Notes: generated by a model not told the origin, from the letters alone. A stretch of 64,000 nucleotides of DNA from Methylobacterium sp. (GCA_002928875.1 PERO01000003.1:124001-188000), one strand, 5' to 3'. Numbered from the stretch's first letter, positions 18,563-27,728 are shown. Translations and numbers: made by a program.

Positions 18563-18970
18563 TTACTCGTCGTCGTCCTGCTCGGTGGGGGCGACGAGGC
18601 CATCGAGGCCGCGCAGCAGGTCTTCCTCCGACATCCGGTCGAACTCGACGGCGGAATCGTCGTCCGACGAGGCGGCAGCCGGCTGGAAGCCAGCGGCGGG
18701 CGCCTGCAGGCGCGGCACGGCCTCGGGCTCGGGCTCGTCGACCTCGACATATTTCTGCAGCGAGTGGATGAACTCTTCCTTCAGGTCACCGGGCGAAAGC
18801 CGCTCCTCGGCGATTTCGCGCAGGGCCACGACCGGGTTCTTGTCGCGATCGCGGTTGACCAGCGGGTTCGAGCCGTTGGCGAGCATCCGGGCGCGGTGGC
18901 TCGCGAGCAGCACGAGTTCGAACCGGTTCTCGACCTTGTCCACGCAGTCTTCGACGGTGACGCGAGCCAT
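18563..18970 (-). CDS. rpoZ: DNA-directed RNA polymerase subunit omega
   Basis: The omega subunit clamps and stabilises the beta' subunit of RNA polymerase. The 135-residue protein begins [20 protein letters not shown] and continues with LASHRARML and [13 protein letters not shown], all diagnostic. The C-terminal 60 residues are an acidic, low-complexity tail longer than in enterobacteria (91 residues), which is usual for alphaproteobacteria. The start at 18970 follows the conserved first block; a longer frame to 19042 is not supported. It is divergent from the NYN gene across a region with a palindrome at 19115-19142, and ends before a strong terminator. Confidence 0.95.
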   Translation of the reverse strand: MARVTVEDCVDKVENRFELVLLASHRARMLANGSNPLVNRDRDKNPVVALREIAEERLSPGDLKEEFIHSLQKYVEVDEPEPEAVPRLQAPAAGFQPAAASSDDDSAVEFDRMSEEDLLRGLDGLVAPTEQDDDE

Positions 18971-19230
18971 GAAAGACACGCTCCTTGGGGCTTGAATTTC
19001 GAAGGAAGCGCTGCGCATACACTCTAACGCGCAAGCCCGCAAGCCTTCAGGGCGACGAGCCCGGAGAAGCCGGGGCCATCGGCGGGATCGTTACGAAGCA
19101 GTAATCTTTCCGAGTTGCATGCATAAAATTGCATACATGCAATGGACGACTCGGATAAATCACGTCAGAACAAAAATCTTATCCAGGATCGTATTTTCAC
19201 CACGATCATCTTTGATGGAATGCCGTGACC
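18971..19230. promoter_or_regulatory. divergent rpoZ / NYN intergenic region with an operator-like palindrome
   Basis: The 260-base region holds no gene. It is AT-richer than its surroundings from about 19090 on. At 19115-19142 an inverted repeat, TTGCATGCAT and ATACATGCAA, has one mismatch and an 8-base spacer. It lies about 90 bases before the NYN start and 145 bases before the rpoZ start, a reasonable place for a regulator site, but no regulator is known for it. Confidence 0.45.
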
Positions 19231-19857
19231 ATGGAACGAATCGCACTTTTCATTGATGGCGCAAATCTTTACGCCACGTCGAAGAGCCTCGGCTTCGACA
19301 TCGATTATCGTCAGCTGTTGAAAGAATATGGTTCGCGCGGCTATCTCGTGCGCGCGTTTTATTACACGGCCCTCGTCGAGGATCAGGAATATTCCTCCAT
19401 CCGTCCGCTCATCGATTGGCTGGATTACAACGGCTACACCGTGGTGACGAAGCCGGTGAAGGAGTTCACCGACGCGCAGGGCCGGCGCAAGGTGAAGGGG
19501 AACATGGACATCGAACTGGCCGTCGATGCCATGGAACTCGCCCCCTTCATCACGCATATGGTGCTGTTCTCCGGCGATGGCGATTTCCGCTCGCTCGTGG
19601 AAGCGATGCAGCGCAAGGGCGTGCGCGTCTCGGTGGTCTCGACCATCCAGACCCAGCCGCCGATGATCGCCGACGATCTGCGCCGGCAGGCCGACCAGTT
19701 CGTCGATCTCGCCGAACTGCAATCGAAGATCGGGCGTGATCCGGCGCAGCGTCCGGCGCGCGAGCCGCGCGGACCGGGCCTGGCCGAGGGCCGTTCGGGG
19801 ATGCCCTCGTTCATCGAGCGCCCCACTCGCCCCGCCCGCGACCGCGACGACGAGTGA
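19231..19857 (+). CDS. NYN-domain (LabA/DUF88-type) putative ribonuclease
   Basis: The 208-residue protein begins ERIALFIDGANLYATSKSLG, the first acidic block of the NYN (PIN-like) nuclease fold, and continues with KGNMDIELAVDAME and MVLFSGDGDFRSLVEAMQRKGVRV, which carry the other metal-binding aspartates. The C-terminal 60 residues are Arg/Pro-rich and probably disordered. LabA-family proteins are linked to RNA metabolism, but this member's target is unknown. A GTG at 19225 is an alternative start two codons upstream; GGAA at 19217 suits either. Its stop overlaps the next gene's GTG start (GTGA), so the two are translationally coupled. Confidence 0.88.
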   Translation: MERIALFIDGANLYATSKSLGFDIDYRQLLKEYGSRGYLVRAFYYTALVEDQEYSSIRPLIDWLDYNGYTVVTKPVKEFTDAQGRRKVKGNMDIELAVDAMELAPFITHMVLFSGDGDFRSLVEAMQRKGVRVSVVSTIQTQPPMIADDLRRQADQFVDLAELQSKIGRDPAQRPAREPRGPGLAEGRSGMPSFIERPTRPARDRDDE

Positions 19858-20483
19858 GCGATCCGTCACACGATTGCCCGCTCTGCCCCCGTCTGGCCGC
19901 CTTCCGTGGCGAATGGCGTGCGCACGAGCCGGGCTGGCACAATGCGCCGGTGCCGAGCTTCGGCCCGGCAGAGGCGCGCCTGCTGATCGTGGGCCTGGCG
20001 CCGGGCTTGCGCGGCGCGAATGCCACGGGACGCCCGTTCACGGGGGATTATGCCGGCGACCTGCTCTATTCGACCTTGATCGCGTTTGGTTTCGCGGCAG
20101 GCGAATATCGCGCGCGGCCCGATGACGGCGTGACCTTGAATGATTGCCGCATCACCAATGCCGTGCGCTGCGTGCCGCCGCAGAACAAGCCTGAACCGGC
20201 GGAAATCACCCGATGCCGGCCGTTTCTGGAAAGCGTCATCGCCGAAATGCCGAGGCTGACGGCCATTCTGGTTCTCGGGCAGATCGCGCATCAGAGCACC
20301 GTGCGCGCTCTGGGCGAGAAGCTGTCGCGCGTGCCCTTCCGGCATGGCGGCGAAGCGTCGCTGGGGCGCGTGACGCTGATCTCGAGCTATCATTGCTCGC
20401 GCTACAACACCAATACCGGCGTGCTGACCGAAGCGATGTTCCGGGATGTGTTCGGGATGATCCGCCAGCGGTTGGGCGGCTGA
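19854..20483 (+). CDS. family 5 (UDGb-type) uracil-DNA glycosylase with iron-sulfur cluster
   Basis: The 209-residue protein removes uracil and other deaminated bases from DNA in base excision repair. Motif 1 reads GLAPGLRGANATGRPFTGD (residues 47-65), the family 5 form that lacks the usual catalytic Asp or Asn at the first position. Motif 2 is SSYHCSRYNTNTG near residue 180. Cys8, Cys11, Cys106 and Cys121 are placed as the four ligands of the 4Fe-4S cluster found in families 4 and 5. The GTG start overlaps the stop of the NYN gene by 4 bases. In many rhizobia this enzyme lies next to the NYN gene and smpB, as here. Confidence 0.88.
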   Translation: MSDPSHDCPLCPRLAAFRGEWRAHEPGWHNAPVPSFGPAEARLLIVGLAPGLRGANATGRPFTGDYAGDLLYSTLIAFGFAAGEYRARPDDGVTLNDCRITNAVRCVPPQNKPEPAEITRCRPFLESVIAEMPRLTAILVLGQIAHQSTVRALGEKLSRVPFRHGGEASLGRVTLISSYHCSRYNTNTGVLTEAMFRDVFGMIRQRLGG

Positions 20484-20487
20484 CCAT

Positions 20488-20585
20488 GTCATCTCTGACG
20501 GCCTGAAAGGCCGGGTGGAAATCCCGAGGAACGAAAAATGGTTTCCCGTCCGCCCCGGATTGTCCTCCGGTGTGCCGGGAATGAC
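20488..20585. repeat. palindromic intergenic repeat, family 1 (copy C, decayed)
   Basis: It begins TGTCATCTCTGACGGCC and ends GTGCCGGGAATGACCC, with inner CGGGTGGAAATCCCG and GGTTTCCCGTCCG halves. More base changes than in copies A and B. It sits between the convergent glycosylase and smpB stops. Confidence 0.6.
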
Positions 20586-20588
20586 CCG

Positions 20589-21056
20589 TTATCCCCGATC
20601 CCTGAGCAGACGCCCCTGCTCGCGCTTCCAGTCGCGGTCTTTCTCGGTCTCGCGCTTGTCGTGCAGCTTCTTGCCGCGCGCGATGGCGACCTCGATCTTG
20701 GCGCGGCCCTTCTCGTTGAAATAGACCTTCAGCGGAATGAGCGTCATGCCCTCGCGCTCGATGGCTTGCGCGAAACGCGCGATCTGCTTCCTGCTGGCGA
20801 GCAGCTTCCGGGGCCGTTTCGGCTCGTGGTTGAAGCGGTTGGCCTGGAGATATTCGGGAATATAGGAATTCACGAGCATCAATTCGCCGTTCTCGATGGT
20901 CGCGTAGCTCTCGGCGATCGTCGCCTTGCCGCCGCGCAAGGCTTTTACCTCGGTGCCGGTCAGCACGAGCCCGGCCTCGATCGCGTCGACGATCTCGAAA
21001 TTGTAGCGCGCCTTGCGGTTATCGGCCGCGATCTTGTAGCGGGGATTGTCGGTCAT
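20589..21056 (-). CDS. smpB: tmRNA-binding protein SmpB
   Basis: SmpB binds tmRNA and delivers it to stalled ribosomes in trans-translation. The 155-residue protein has the family's core: [40 protein letters not shown], and [17 protein letters not shown]. The C-terminal tail [20 protein letters not shown] contains the basic region that reaches the decoding centre. Length is normal. It is convergent with the glycosylase gene and follows a PaiB-like gene on the same strand after 15 bases. Confidence 0.96.
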   Translation of the reverse strand: MTDNPRYKIAADNRKARYNFEIVDAIEAGLVLTGTEVKALRGGKATIAESYATIENGELMLVNSYIPEYLQANRFNHEPKRPRKLLASRKQIARFAQAIEREGMTLIPLKVYFNEKGRAKIEVAIARGKKLHDKRETEKDRDWKREQGRLLRDRG

Positions 21057-21071
21057 CGATCGTATGTGGGC

Positions 21072-21716
21072 TCAAGCGCCCGTGCGCGCAAGATGCGCCG
21101 CGATCAGCGCGCGCATCGCCTCGGCCTGCGCATCGCCTTCGCCCGCGAGGCCTTCGACCACGCCCTGCCTGTCCTCGACCTTGCGGTTCTGGCTCAGCTT
21201 GAACTTGCCGGTGATCTCGCGGATCTCGATTTCCACGCCGACGATGCCGCGCATCTGCGCTTCGACGAAGGGCTCCGGCGCGTCGTTCACCGACCACGGC
21301 TCTGCGCGCTTCGTCTCATGCTGGCGGGTGAGACGGTCGATCTGGCCATGGAGCCAGGCGCGGCTGTCATTCACCCTGGCCCGCCCCCTCACCTGCACCA
21401 CGATGTAGTTCCAGGTCGGCACGACCTTGTGGGTCTCGGCCTTGGTGGCATACCAGCTCGGCGAGATGTAGTGCTCGACGCTCTGGAAGATCACCAGCGG
21501 CTCGGCCCCCGCCTTCAATTCTTGCCATTGCGGGTTAGGCCGCGCGAGATGCGCGCGCAACACCTCCTGGCCCGGCTCGCCCGCGAGCACGAAGGGGATG
21601 GGGTTCGCCATCAGCCCGCCCGGCCCCGCCGTCACCAGCTGAGCCAGCGGATGCGCGCGGATCACCTCGAAAAGCGCCGCCCGATCCTCGACCTTGAAAT
21701 GCGCGGGCTCATACAT
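21072..21716 (-). CDS. PaiB-like FMN-binding split-barrel protein
   Basis: The 214-residue protein matches the FMN-binding negative transcriptional regulator family named after Bacillus PaiB. Visible segments: MYEPAHFKVEDRAALFEVIR at the start, FQSVEHYISPSWYATK and VVPTWNYIVVQVRGRARV in the core, and ITGKFKLSQNR near the C-terminus, all typical. Despite the family name, there is no DNA-binding domain here, so a flavin-dependent enzyme or binding role is as likely as regulation. The start at 21716 matches the family start. It lies between dapA and smpB on the same strand. Confidence 0.86.
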   Translation of the reverse strand: MYEPAHFKVEDRAALFEVIRAHPLAQLVTAGPGGLMANPIPFVLAGEPGQEVLRAHLARPNPQWQELKAGAEPLVIFQSVEHYISPSWYATKAETHKVVPTWNYIVVQVRGRARVNDSRAWLHGQIDRLTRQHETKRAEPWSVNDAPEPFVEAQMRGIVGVEIEIREITGKFKLSQNRKVEDRQGVVEGLAGEGDAQAEAMRALIAAHLARTGA

Positions 21717-21786
21717 GACGCTATCCCATTCCCGATCGCACAATCCTCACGCGAAGCGGCGGCCCCTTCGCTGGATCGTGCTTCCA

Positions 21787-22689
21787 TCAGTTCACGAGGC
21801 CGGCGTGCCGGAGCGCCTCGCGCAACGCCTGCTTCGTCGCCTCCTGCTGCACCGGCAGCATGGGCAGGCGGATTTCCTCGTTCATGCGGCCGAGCAGGCC
21901 CAGCGCGTGCTTCGCGCCGGCGAGGCCCGGCTCCCTGAACACCGCATCATGCAGCGGCACGAGGCGATCCTGCACGGAAAGCGCACCGACATAATCACCC
22001 TTGAGGCTCAGCGCCTGCATTTCCGCACAGAGGCGCGGCGCAACGTTCGACACCACCGAGATGCAGCCATGCCCGCCCGCGGCATTATAGGCGAGCGCCG
22101 TCATGTCCTCGCCCGAGAGCTGGATGAAATCCTTGCCCAGGAGATGGCGCTGCTGGGAGACGCGCGCGAGATTGGCGGTCGCATCCTTCACGCCGGCGAT
22201 GTTCTTCAGTTCGAAGAGCCGCGCCATCGTCTCGTTCGACATGTCCACCACCGAGCGCGGCGGAATGTTGTAGATGAAGATCGGGATGCCCACCGCATCG
22301 TTCACGGCCTTGAAATGCTGGTAGAGCCCTTCCTGCGTGGGACGATTGTAATAGGGCGTGACGACGAGCAGCGCATCCGCGCCCGCCTTCTCGCCATGGG
22401 TCGCAAGATCGATCGCCTCGTTCGTGTTGTTCGAACCGGCGCCGGCGATCACCGGCACGCGGCCCCTCGCTTCCGAGACGCACCATTCCACGACGCGCTT
22501 GTGCTCGTCATGGGAGAGCGTCGGGCTCTCGCCAGTAGTGCCCACTGGCACGAGACCGTTCGTGCCCTCGGCGATCTGCCACGAGACATGCGCGCGGAAC
22601 GCCGCCTCATCGAGCGCGCCGCCTTTGAACGGCGTCACCAGAGCCGTGAAAGAGCCGCGGAAACGGTGAGCATTGGCCGGAGCAGTCAT
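21787..22689 (-). CDS. dapA: 4-hydroxy-tetrahydrodipicolinate synthase
   Basis: DapA condenses pyruvate with aspartate semialdehyde, the first committed step to lysine and diaminopimelate. The 300-residue TIM-barrel protein has [20 protein letters not shown], the tyrosine block [18 protein letters not shown], and the Schiff-base lysine in [15 protein letters not shown]. The start at 22689 suits family length; a long open frame upstream has no family support. It is divergent from an alpha/beta hydrolase gene. The usual dapA-smpB proximity in this order is kept, with one PaiB-like gene between them. Confidence 0.95.
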   Translation of the reverse strand: MTAPANAHRFRGSFTALVTPFKGGALDEAAFRAHVSWQIAEGTNGLVPVGTTGESPTLSHDEHKRVVEWCVSEARGRVPVIAGAGSNNTNEAIDLATHGEKAGADALLVVTPYYNRPTQEGLYQHFKAVNDAVGIPIFIYNIPPRSVVDMSNETMARLFELKNIAGVKDATANLARVSQQRHLLGKDFIQLSGEDMTALAYNAAGGHGCISVVSNVAPRLCAEMQALSLKGDYVGALSVQDRLVPLHDAVFREPGLAGAKHALGLLGRMNEEIRLPMLPVQQEATKQALREALRHAGLVN

Positions 22690-22812
22690 CGCAAGGGGTC
22701 CATGTCGGTAGCCGGGCCAATCGCCCGGCCGGGCGATGGTTTCATCGGAAAACGCTTGCCGCGTCAACCGCTGCCGATAAAACCGGGATGAAACAGCGAC
22801 CGCGAGACCTGC

Positions 22813-23742
22813 ATGTCGAAGCCATCTGATACCGAAACGCTGCATCCCGACCTTGCGGGCTGGCGGAGCCTCTATCTCCGCGCGCCGGATGGCCTGAAAC
22901 TGCATATCGCGGAAACCGGAGACCGCAATGGCGCGCGGCTTCCGGTCATCTGCCTGCCTGGGCTCACGCGCAGCGGCCTCGATTTCGAGGTGATCGGCAA
23001 CCGCATCGCGCGCGATCAGGGCCGCCGCGTGCTGGCCATGGATTATCGCGGCCGTGGCCTTTCGGATTACGATTCCGACTGGAAGAACTACGATCTCATG
23101 GTGGAGCTGGAAGACCTGCACGCCGCACTCGCGGCGCTGGGCATCCCGCGCGCGATCTTCCTCGGCACCTCGCGCGGCGGGCTTCTCACCATGCTCACCG
23201 CCATCACCCGGCCGGGCATCCTCGCCGGTGCGATCCTCAACGATATCGGCGCGGTGATCGAAGCGCAGGGCCTCGCGCGCATCCGCTCCTATGTGGGCAA
23301 GATCCCCGTGCCGCGCTCGGAAGATCAGGCCGTGCTGACGCTGAAGCACCTGTTCGGAGGCTCCTTCCCCGAGGAGAGCGATGCGAGCTGGCTCGCCTTC
23401 GCGCGCCGCGTCTGGAAGAGCGAGAACGGCCAGCTGGTGCCGCGCTACGACACGAACCTGATGCGCACCTTGACGGATCTCGATCTCGAAAAGCCCATCC
23501 CCGCCCTCTGGCCGCAATTCGACGCGCTAAAGCCGGTGCCCCTGCTCGTCATTCGCGGCGAATTGTCGGATCTCTTCGCGCAAGCCACGGCTGAAGAGAT
23601 GGTGGCGCGTCACCGGGAGGGTGAATTCGGCCAACCCGCGCGCTTGCACGTCGCGGCGAAGCAGGGACACGCGCCGCTGCTCGAGGACGAGCCGACCATC
23701 GGCGCAATCCTCGACTTTATCGGCGCGGTCGATCCGGCCTGA
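22813..23742 (+). CDS. alpha/beta hydrolase
   Basis: The 309-residue protein has an alpha/beta-hydrolase fold. The oxyanion strand reads [16 protein letters not shown], the nucleophile elbow is LGTSRGGLL (serine nucleophile), and the catalytic histidine is in [14 protein letters not shown] near the C-terminus; an Asp in [12 protein letters not shown] or RGELSDLFA completes the likely triad. There is no signal peptide, so it is cytoplasmic. The substrate is unknown: esters, lactones and C-C bonds are all cleaved by relatives. It is divergent from dapA and convergent with the helix-hairpin-helix gene, whose stop is 7 bases away. Confidence 0.85.
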   Translation: MSKPSDTETLHPDLAGWRSLYLRAPDGLKLHIAETGDRNGARLPVICLPGLTRSGLDFEVIGNRIARDQGRRVLAMDYRGRGLSDYDSDWKNYDLMVELEDLHAALAALGIPRAIFLGTSRGGLLTMLTAITRPGILAGAILNDIGAVIEAQGLARIRSYVGKIPVPRSEDQAVLTLKHLFGGSFPEESDASWLAFARRVWKSENGQLVPRYDTNLMRTLTDLDLEKPIPALWPQFDALKPVPLLVIRGELSDLFAQATAEEMVARHREGEFGQPARLHVAAKQGHAPLLEDEPTIGAILDFIGAVDPA

Positions 23743-23748
23743 ACCCGG

Positions 23749-24870
23749 TCAGCTCGGCTTTTTCGGCCCGGGTTTCACGGGTTTCTCGAGCCGCGCGACA
23801 TTGTCCTGGCCCCGGTCACCATCATCGGCGGAGGTCGGCACCAGCCCCTGGTCGACACGGGCGGCGAAAGCCGTGCTGGCCCCGGTCGCCAGCACTTTCG
23901 CCTGCCCCACCCAATCCTCGCGCTCGATGCGGCCGGGAAAGGCGAGATACGCGCCGACCCACCGCACCTCGTCGGCGCTCCAGCCGGCGATCTGGTCGAA
24001 ATGCCAGATGCCGAGCGCATGGAGCCGCCCCTCGTTCTGCGGGCCAATGCCGCGGATGCGCTTCAGGTCGTCGGCTTTCCCGGCGCGCGGCGCCTCAATT
24101 CCACTGGGCTTCACGCCGTCATGCGCCGCCTCGGCCAACGCGACGGGGGCGGGAGCCGGAACACCCGGCGTCTCGGCTGCCATCGTGGCCTCCGCGAGTT
24201 GCCGCGCCTCGCCGGTCCAGCGCCACCACCCGCTGGGGAAACGGCCCTCGAAACCCAGTTGCCGCAAAAGCCAGCGCCGCTGCCCCGGAGAAAGGGCGGC
24301 GATCTGGTCGAAATGATAGAGGCCCAGCGCATGGAGCTTCGCTTCGATGGCGGCATCGATCCCGACGAGGCGCGTCAGCGCATCGGGCTGCCCGTTGCGC
24401 GGTCGGCTGAGACCGGTGATGGCCTGCTCGATCGCGTCATCGGCCACGGGTTCGCCGGGCGAAGTCATGGGCTCGACCGGGACTTCCACGGCCGGACGAA
24501 CGGCCGCTGACGCGCCCGCAGCCGGGGCCGGCTTCGCCTGCGGCATGACGGGCGGGAGGGCGGGCTCGATCCGGACCGTCGCGGGCGCCGATTGCGGGTT
24601 GGCTTGCCGAGCCTTCACGAGATCACCCAGATAGCAGCCGATGAAGTAGCAGCCGGTCATCAGCATGCCGAGTTCGACCCAGAAGGCCGGGCCCTCGCGC
24701 AACAGCCGCGCCGCGACCACCGACGCGCCCACCCCGAGCAGGACCGCCCAGGGGACGAGACCGCGCCAGAACGCGCCGTCGCGCTCCCGGAAGGCGAGCC
24801 AGCCCACCGCGAGCCCGAGCGCGAAGGCCGCGAGCAGCCTGAGCCAGAATTGTCCGATCAGATAGATCAT
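23749..24870 (-). CDS. membrane-anchored helix-hairpin-helix protein
   Basis: The 373-residue protein starts with two or three hydrophobic segments (about residues 3-25, 35-55 and 62-82), then a Pro/Ala-rich linker, then two copies of a helix-hairpin-helix unit: LTRLVGIDAAIEAKLHALGLYHFDQIAAL near residue 165 and LKRIRGIGPQNEGRLHALGI near residue 270. Each is followed by a tryptophan-rich module (FPSGWWRWTGEARQLA and RIEREDWVGQAKVLA). Such units occur in DNA-binding proteins and, as here, in uncharacterised envelope-linked alphaproteobacterial proteins. It begins 9 bases after the BON-OmpA gene and is surely cotranscribed. No function is known. Confidence 0.75.
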   Translation of the reverse strand: MIYLIGQFWLRLLAAFALGLAVGWLAFRERDGAFWRGLVPWAVLLGVGASVVAARLLREGPAFWVELGMLMTGCYFIGCYLGDLVKARQANPQSAPATVRIEPALPPVMPQAKPAPAAGASAAVRPAVEVPVEPMTSPGEPVADDAIEQAITGLSRPRNGQPDALTRLVGIDAAIEAKLHALGLYHFDQIAALSPGQRRWLLRQLGFEGRFPSGWWRWTGEARQLAEATMAAETPGVPAPAPVALAEAAHDGVKPSGIEAPRAGKADDLKRIRGIGPQNEGRLHALGIWHFDQIAGWSADEVRWVGAYLAFPGRIEREDWVGQAKVLATGASTAFAARVDQGLVPTSADDGDRGQDNVARLEKPVKPGPKKPS

Positions 24871-24879
24871 GGCGGCCTC

Positions 24880-26283
24880 TCACTGCACCGAGAATTCGAT
24901 TCTGCGGTTCTGCGCCCGCCCCTCCGGCGTTTCGTTGGAGGCGACCGGCCGGCTCGCACCGTAGCCGCGCGCCTCCACCCGGTCTCCCCCGATTCCCGCC
25001 CGGGCGAGATAGGCGACAACGGAACGCGCCCGCGCTTCGGACAGCGCGAAATTGCTCTCGACCGTGCCGACGGAATCCGTGTGTCCCGACACCTCGATCC
25101 GCGCTCCCTCGCAGCGCCGGACGGCGACGACGAGGCGATCGAGCAGGCCCAGACTCTCGGGCGCGATCGTGGCGGAGCCGGTATCGAACTGGATGCGGGC
25201 GCGCGTCAGGAGATCCTGGAACAGGTAATTGCATTCGCCGGGCACCGTGATCGGCGGCGGCGCGGGGGCGGCGTTGAGGTCTAGCGTCACGCCGTAGCTC
25301 GCCGGCAACCGGCTGCGGAATGCGGCCTGCACCTGGTCGCGGGCCTGCTCGAACAGCGCGAGGCCACGCAACGCGATGGTCCGATCCGACAGCGAAAGCG
25401 ACGCACCCGGCATCAGGCGAGAGAGATCCTGCAACCCGCCCCGGACGGCGGTGACGAAACCTTCCGGCGCACCCAGGCCGACCTGCAGGCTTTCAACCAC
25501 CCGGTCTCCCTCGAAATAGCGGCGCGCGATTTCCAGAATATCCTCCCGCGCGCGCGCATCCGGCACGAAACCGGTCAGCGTGAGATCGCGCGCGCCGCGA
25601 ACGGCGTTGAACAGATAGGGCCGGATCGCGGGCGAGGTGATGTCGTTGGGGCCAAGCCCGGCGCCGAGCGTCAGCCCGGCCGGCAGCGCCTGCAGCTGTG
25701 CACGCACCGCATCGTAGATCTCGACCGTCGCCGCCCGTCCCGTCACCGACAGGGTCTCGTCCACGAGGCGCAGCTGCCCTTGCGCGAGCCGCGAGAGCTG
25801 GCCGATGCCGAATTCGAGACTGCGGGAGAAACCGGGCGGGGCCCCGCGCGCGGGCTGGAGCTGATCCTCGACCGGGAGCCCCGGAAAGGCCCGGCGCGTC
25901 GCCTCCAGCAACGCCTGCCGCGCTGCGCCCGGCGGCACCGCGCCCGCGACGATCACGCGATCGCGCTCGCGGGAAATCGTGGTCGTGAAGGGCTTCTGCT
26001 CGGCCAGAAGACTGGTCCCGTCCCGAGCGAGCCGCATCCCCGCGACGCGCTCGACAGCCTCGCGCGCCAGCGGCGCCGCATCGGTCGCCGGCGCCTCGCC
26101 GCGCACCAGGGCATCCCGGCCAGCGATGGTCACCCCTGCCCATTCGAACCCTTGCGCCTTGAGGCCAGCCTCGGCGCGCGCTCGAAGATCGGCCTCCACG
26201 GTCGGTCGGTTAAGCAGGCCCGCCGCGAGCAGCAGCGCCAGCATGGGCACCAGGCCAAAAAACCACCGGATGGGCGAAGACAT
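24880..26283 (-). CDS. BON-domain OmpA-family peptidoglycan-binding protein
   Basis: The 467-residue protein has one N-terminal hydrophobic anchor (WFFGLVPMLALLLAAGLL), three or four BON-like modules (for example TTTISRERDRVIVAGAVPPG and GARDLTLTGFVPDARARED), and a C-terminal OmpA/MotB domain with RIQFDTGSATIAPESL, VSGHTDSVGTVESNFALSEARA and ASNETPEGRAQNRRIEF, which binds peptidoglycan. The layout resembles mycobacterial ArfA (OmpATb), as a comparison of domain order only. ATG at 26283 is preferred over the GTG-type extension to 26298. It lies downstream of the porin terminator and upstream of the helix-hairpin-helix gene. Confidence 0.85.
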   Translation of the reverse strand: MSSPIRWFFGLVPMLALLLAAGLLNRPTVEADLRARAEAGLKAQGFEWAGVTIAGRDALVRGEAPATDAAPLAREAVERVAGMRLARDGTSLLAEQKPFTTTISRERDRVIVAGAVPPGAARQALLEATRRAFPGLPVEDQLQPARGAPPGFSRSLEFGIGQLSRLAQGQLRLVDETLSVTGRAATVEIYDAVRAQLQALPAGLTLGAGLGPNDITSPAIRPYLFNAVRGARDLTLTGFVPDARAREDILEIARRYFEGDRVVESLQVGLGAPEGFVTAVRGGLQDLSRLMPGASLSLSDRTIALRGLALFEQARDQVQAAFRSRLPASYGVTLDLNAAPAPPPITVPGECNYLFQDLLTRARIQFDTGSATIAPESLGLLDRLVVAVRRCEGARIEVSGHTDSVGTVESNFALSEARARSVVAYLARAGIGGDRVEARGYGASRPVASNETPEGRAQNRRIEFSVQ

Positions 26284-26416
26284 CCCGCTGACCCTCAAAA
26301 AACGGACTTGCTCGCGCGGAAAGCCGGAGCCGACCTCGCGAAACTGGCATGCCGCAGGATTTCGTCAAGATTCTGAATGGGACAGGAACAGGCCGCCCAC
26401 GGCGATCCGCCCGGAC

Positions 26417-26447
26417 AAAAAAAGACCCGGAGCTTGCGCCCCGGGTC
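26417..26447 (-). terminator. rho-independent terminator of the porin gene
   Basis: On the minus strand a GACCCGG...CCGGGTC stem (arms 26441-26447 and 26424-26430) with a 10-base loop is followed by seven T. It lies about 25 bases after the porin stop, as expected for a highly expressed outer-membrane gene. Confidence 0.85.
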
Positions 26448-26471
26448 CAATTCCAAATCTCTCGTGAGAGA

Positions 26472-27728
26472 TTAGAAGTCGCGCTGGAAGCGGACGCGGC
26501 CCACATAGGAGTCCTGCGTGCGCGAGCCGACCGGAGCGGCCGTGAAGCCGTTCACATCCGTACGAGCCTGGATCCAGCCGAATTCGCCACCGATCTGGAA
26601 GCCCGAGACCGGGAGCCAGGCCGCCTGGCCCCACACCGAGTAGGTGTCGGTGGTGTTGGCGGCGCCGAACGGATCGACGCTGGCATAGGTGCCGTACACG
26701 CCGAGGCGGATCCGCGGGGTGGCGAACACTTCGAGACCACCCGACACCGACCAAGCCGTCGTCAGACGGGTCGAAGTACCGACCGCGAGAGCGTCGCTGA
26801 ACGTGTAGGTACGCGAGCCGATCTGAGCCGAGCCGCTGAAGCCGGCATACGACAGAGCACCTTCAGTGTACGTACCGTTCACCCAGAAGTTCGAACCCTG
26901 GGTGATGAAGGGCAGGTTGATCTTCGCGCCACCGGTGATGGCCCAGCCGTACTCGGTGTTGCCGATGGGGCGGATGGCCGCAGCGGCGGGAGTGATGCCG
27001 ACGGCGGTGCTCGACGGACGGACCTGATGGACAGCACCGGCGATGAACGCCTGGCCCCACGAGCCGGTGTAGTCGAGACGACCGACGATGTCCGGCATCG
27101 CCTGGCCAGCGTAGCCCACGCTGCCAGTCACGCCGGCCACGCGACGCTCGTTGGCCGAGTCGAGAGCGATGGTCGCGGAGAAGCCGCCGCCGAACTGGTA
27201 GGTGTAGCCCACCGAGTTCACGTAGGCGATATCCGAGAAGCCGCCGAACGTGCCCGAACCGTTATAGAGGTTCGCCCAGCCATGCTCGAACACCGGGGTG
27301 ATGCGGCCGACGGTGAGGCCGCCGAACTGGATGAAGGCGTACTCGATGACCGGAGCATAACCGTTCGGAGTAGAGGCGGCAGCGCCAGCGTTGTCACGGC
27401 CGATGTAGCCACGGATGTAGGTGCGCAGCAGGCCGTACTCGGTGGCCGTGCGGTGATCGTAGCCGAAGTAGCCACGAGCACGGAACGTGTTCTTGTCGTT
27501 GCCGCGCTGATTGTCGTTGTTGAAGATGTAGTCGGCGCGGACGCGGCCGATGATCTTCAGGCACGACGTGGTGCCGGGAACGACGAAGAAGCCGGCGCCG
27601 TACTGCGGGCAGGTCTTCACATATTCAACAGCCGTCGGCTTCTTCACGCCGAGATCGGCAGCCGAGGCGCCGGCAACGGCAACGAGGCCAGCTGCCGAAC
27701 CGAGGAGAAGGCTCTTCACGAGCTTCAT
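26472..27728 (-). CDS. major outer-membrane porin (Porin_2 / Omp2b type)
   Basis: The 418-residue protein has a cleavable signal peptide (MKLVKSLLLGSAAGLVAVAG, then ASAADLG) and the alphaproteobacterial Porin_2 start, EYVKTCPQYGAGFFVVPGTTSCLK in which two cysteines are placed as in relatives, then GRVRADYIF. The rest alternates beta strands and loops and ends in a C-terminal Phe (RVRFQRDF), the barrel-assembly signal. GGAGGT lies 6 bases before the start, and the codons are more uniform than in neighbours, both signs of high expression. A strong terminator follows. It forms a trimeric general-diffusion channel by family analogy. Confidence 0.93.
   Translation of the reverse strand: MKLVKSLLLGSAAGLVAVAGASAADLGVKKPTAVEYVKTCPQYGAGFFVVPGTTSCLKIIGRVRADYIFNNDNQRGNDKNTFRARGYFGYDHRTATEYGLLRTYIRGYIGRDNAGAAASTPNGYAPVIEYAFIQFGGLTVGRITPVFEHGWANLYNGSGTFGGFSDIAYVNSVGYTYQFGGGFSATIALDSANERRVAGVTGSVGYAGQAMPDIVGRLDYTGSWGQAFIAGAVHQVRPSSTAVGITPAAAAIRPIGNTEYGWAITGGAKINLPFITQGSNFWVNGTYTEGALSYAGFSGSAQIGSRTYTFSDALAVGTSTRLTTAWSVSGGLEVFATPRIRLGVYGTYASVDPFGAANTTDTYSVWGQAAWLPVSGFQIGGEFGWIQARTDVNGFTAAPVGSRTQDSYVGRVRFQRDF

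Noticed and set aside
23744-23775. AACCCGG...CCGGGTT hairpin between convergent genes as a terminator
   Set aside because: Large loop, overlaps the end of the helix-hairpin-helix coding sequence, and T tracts are not placed after the stem.
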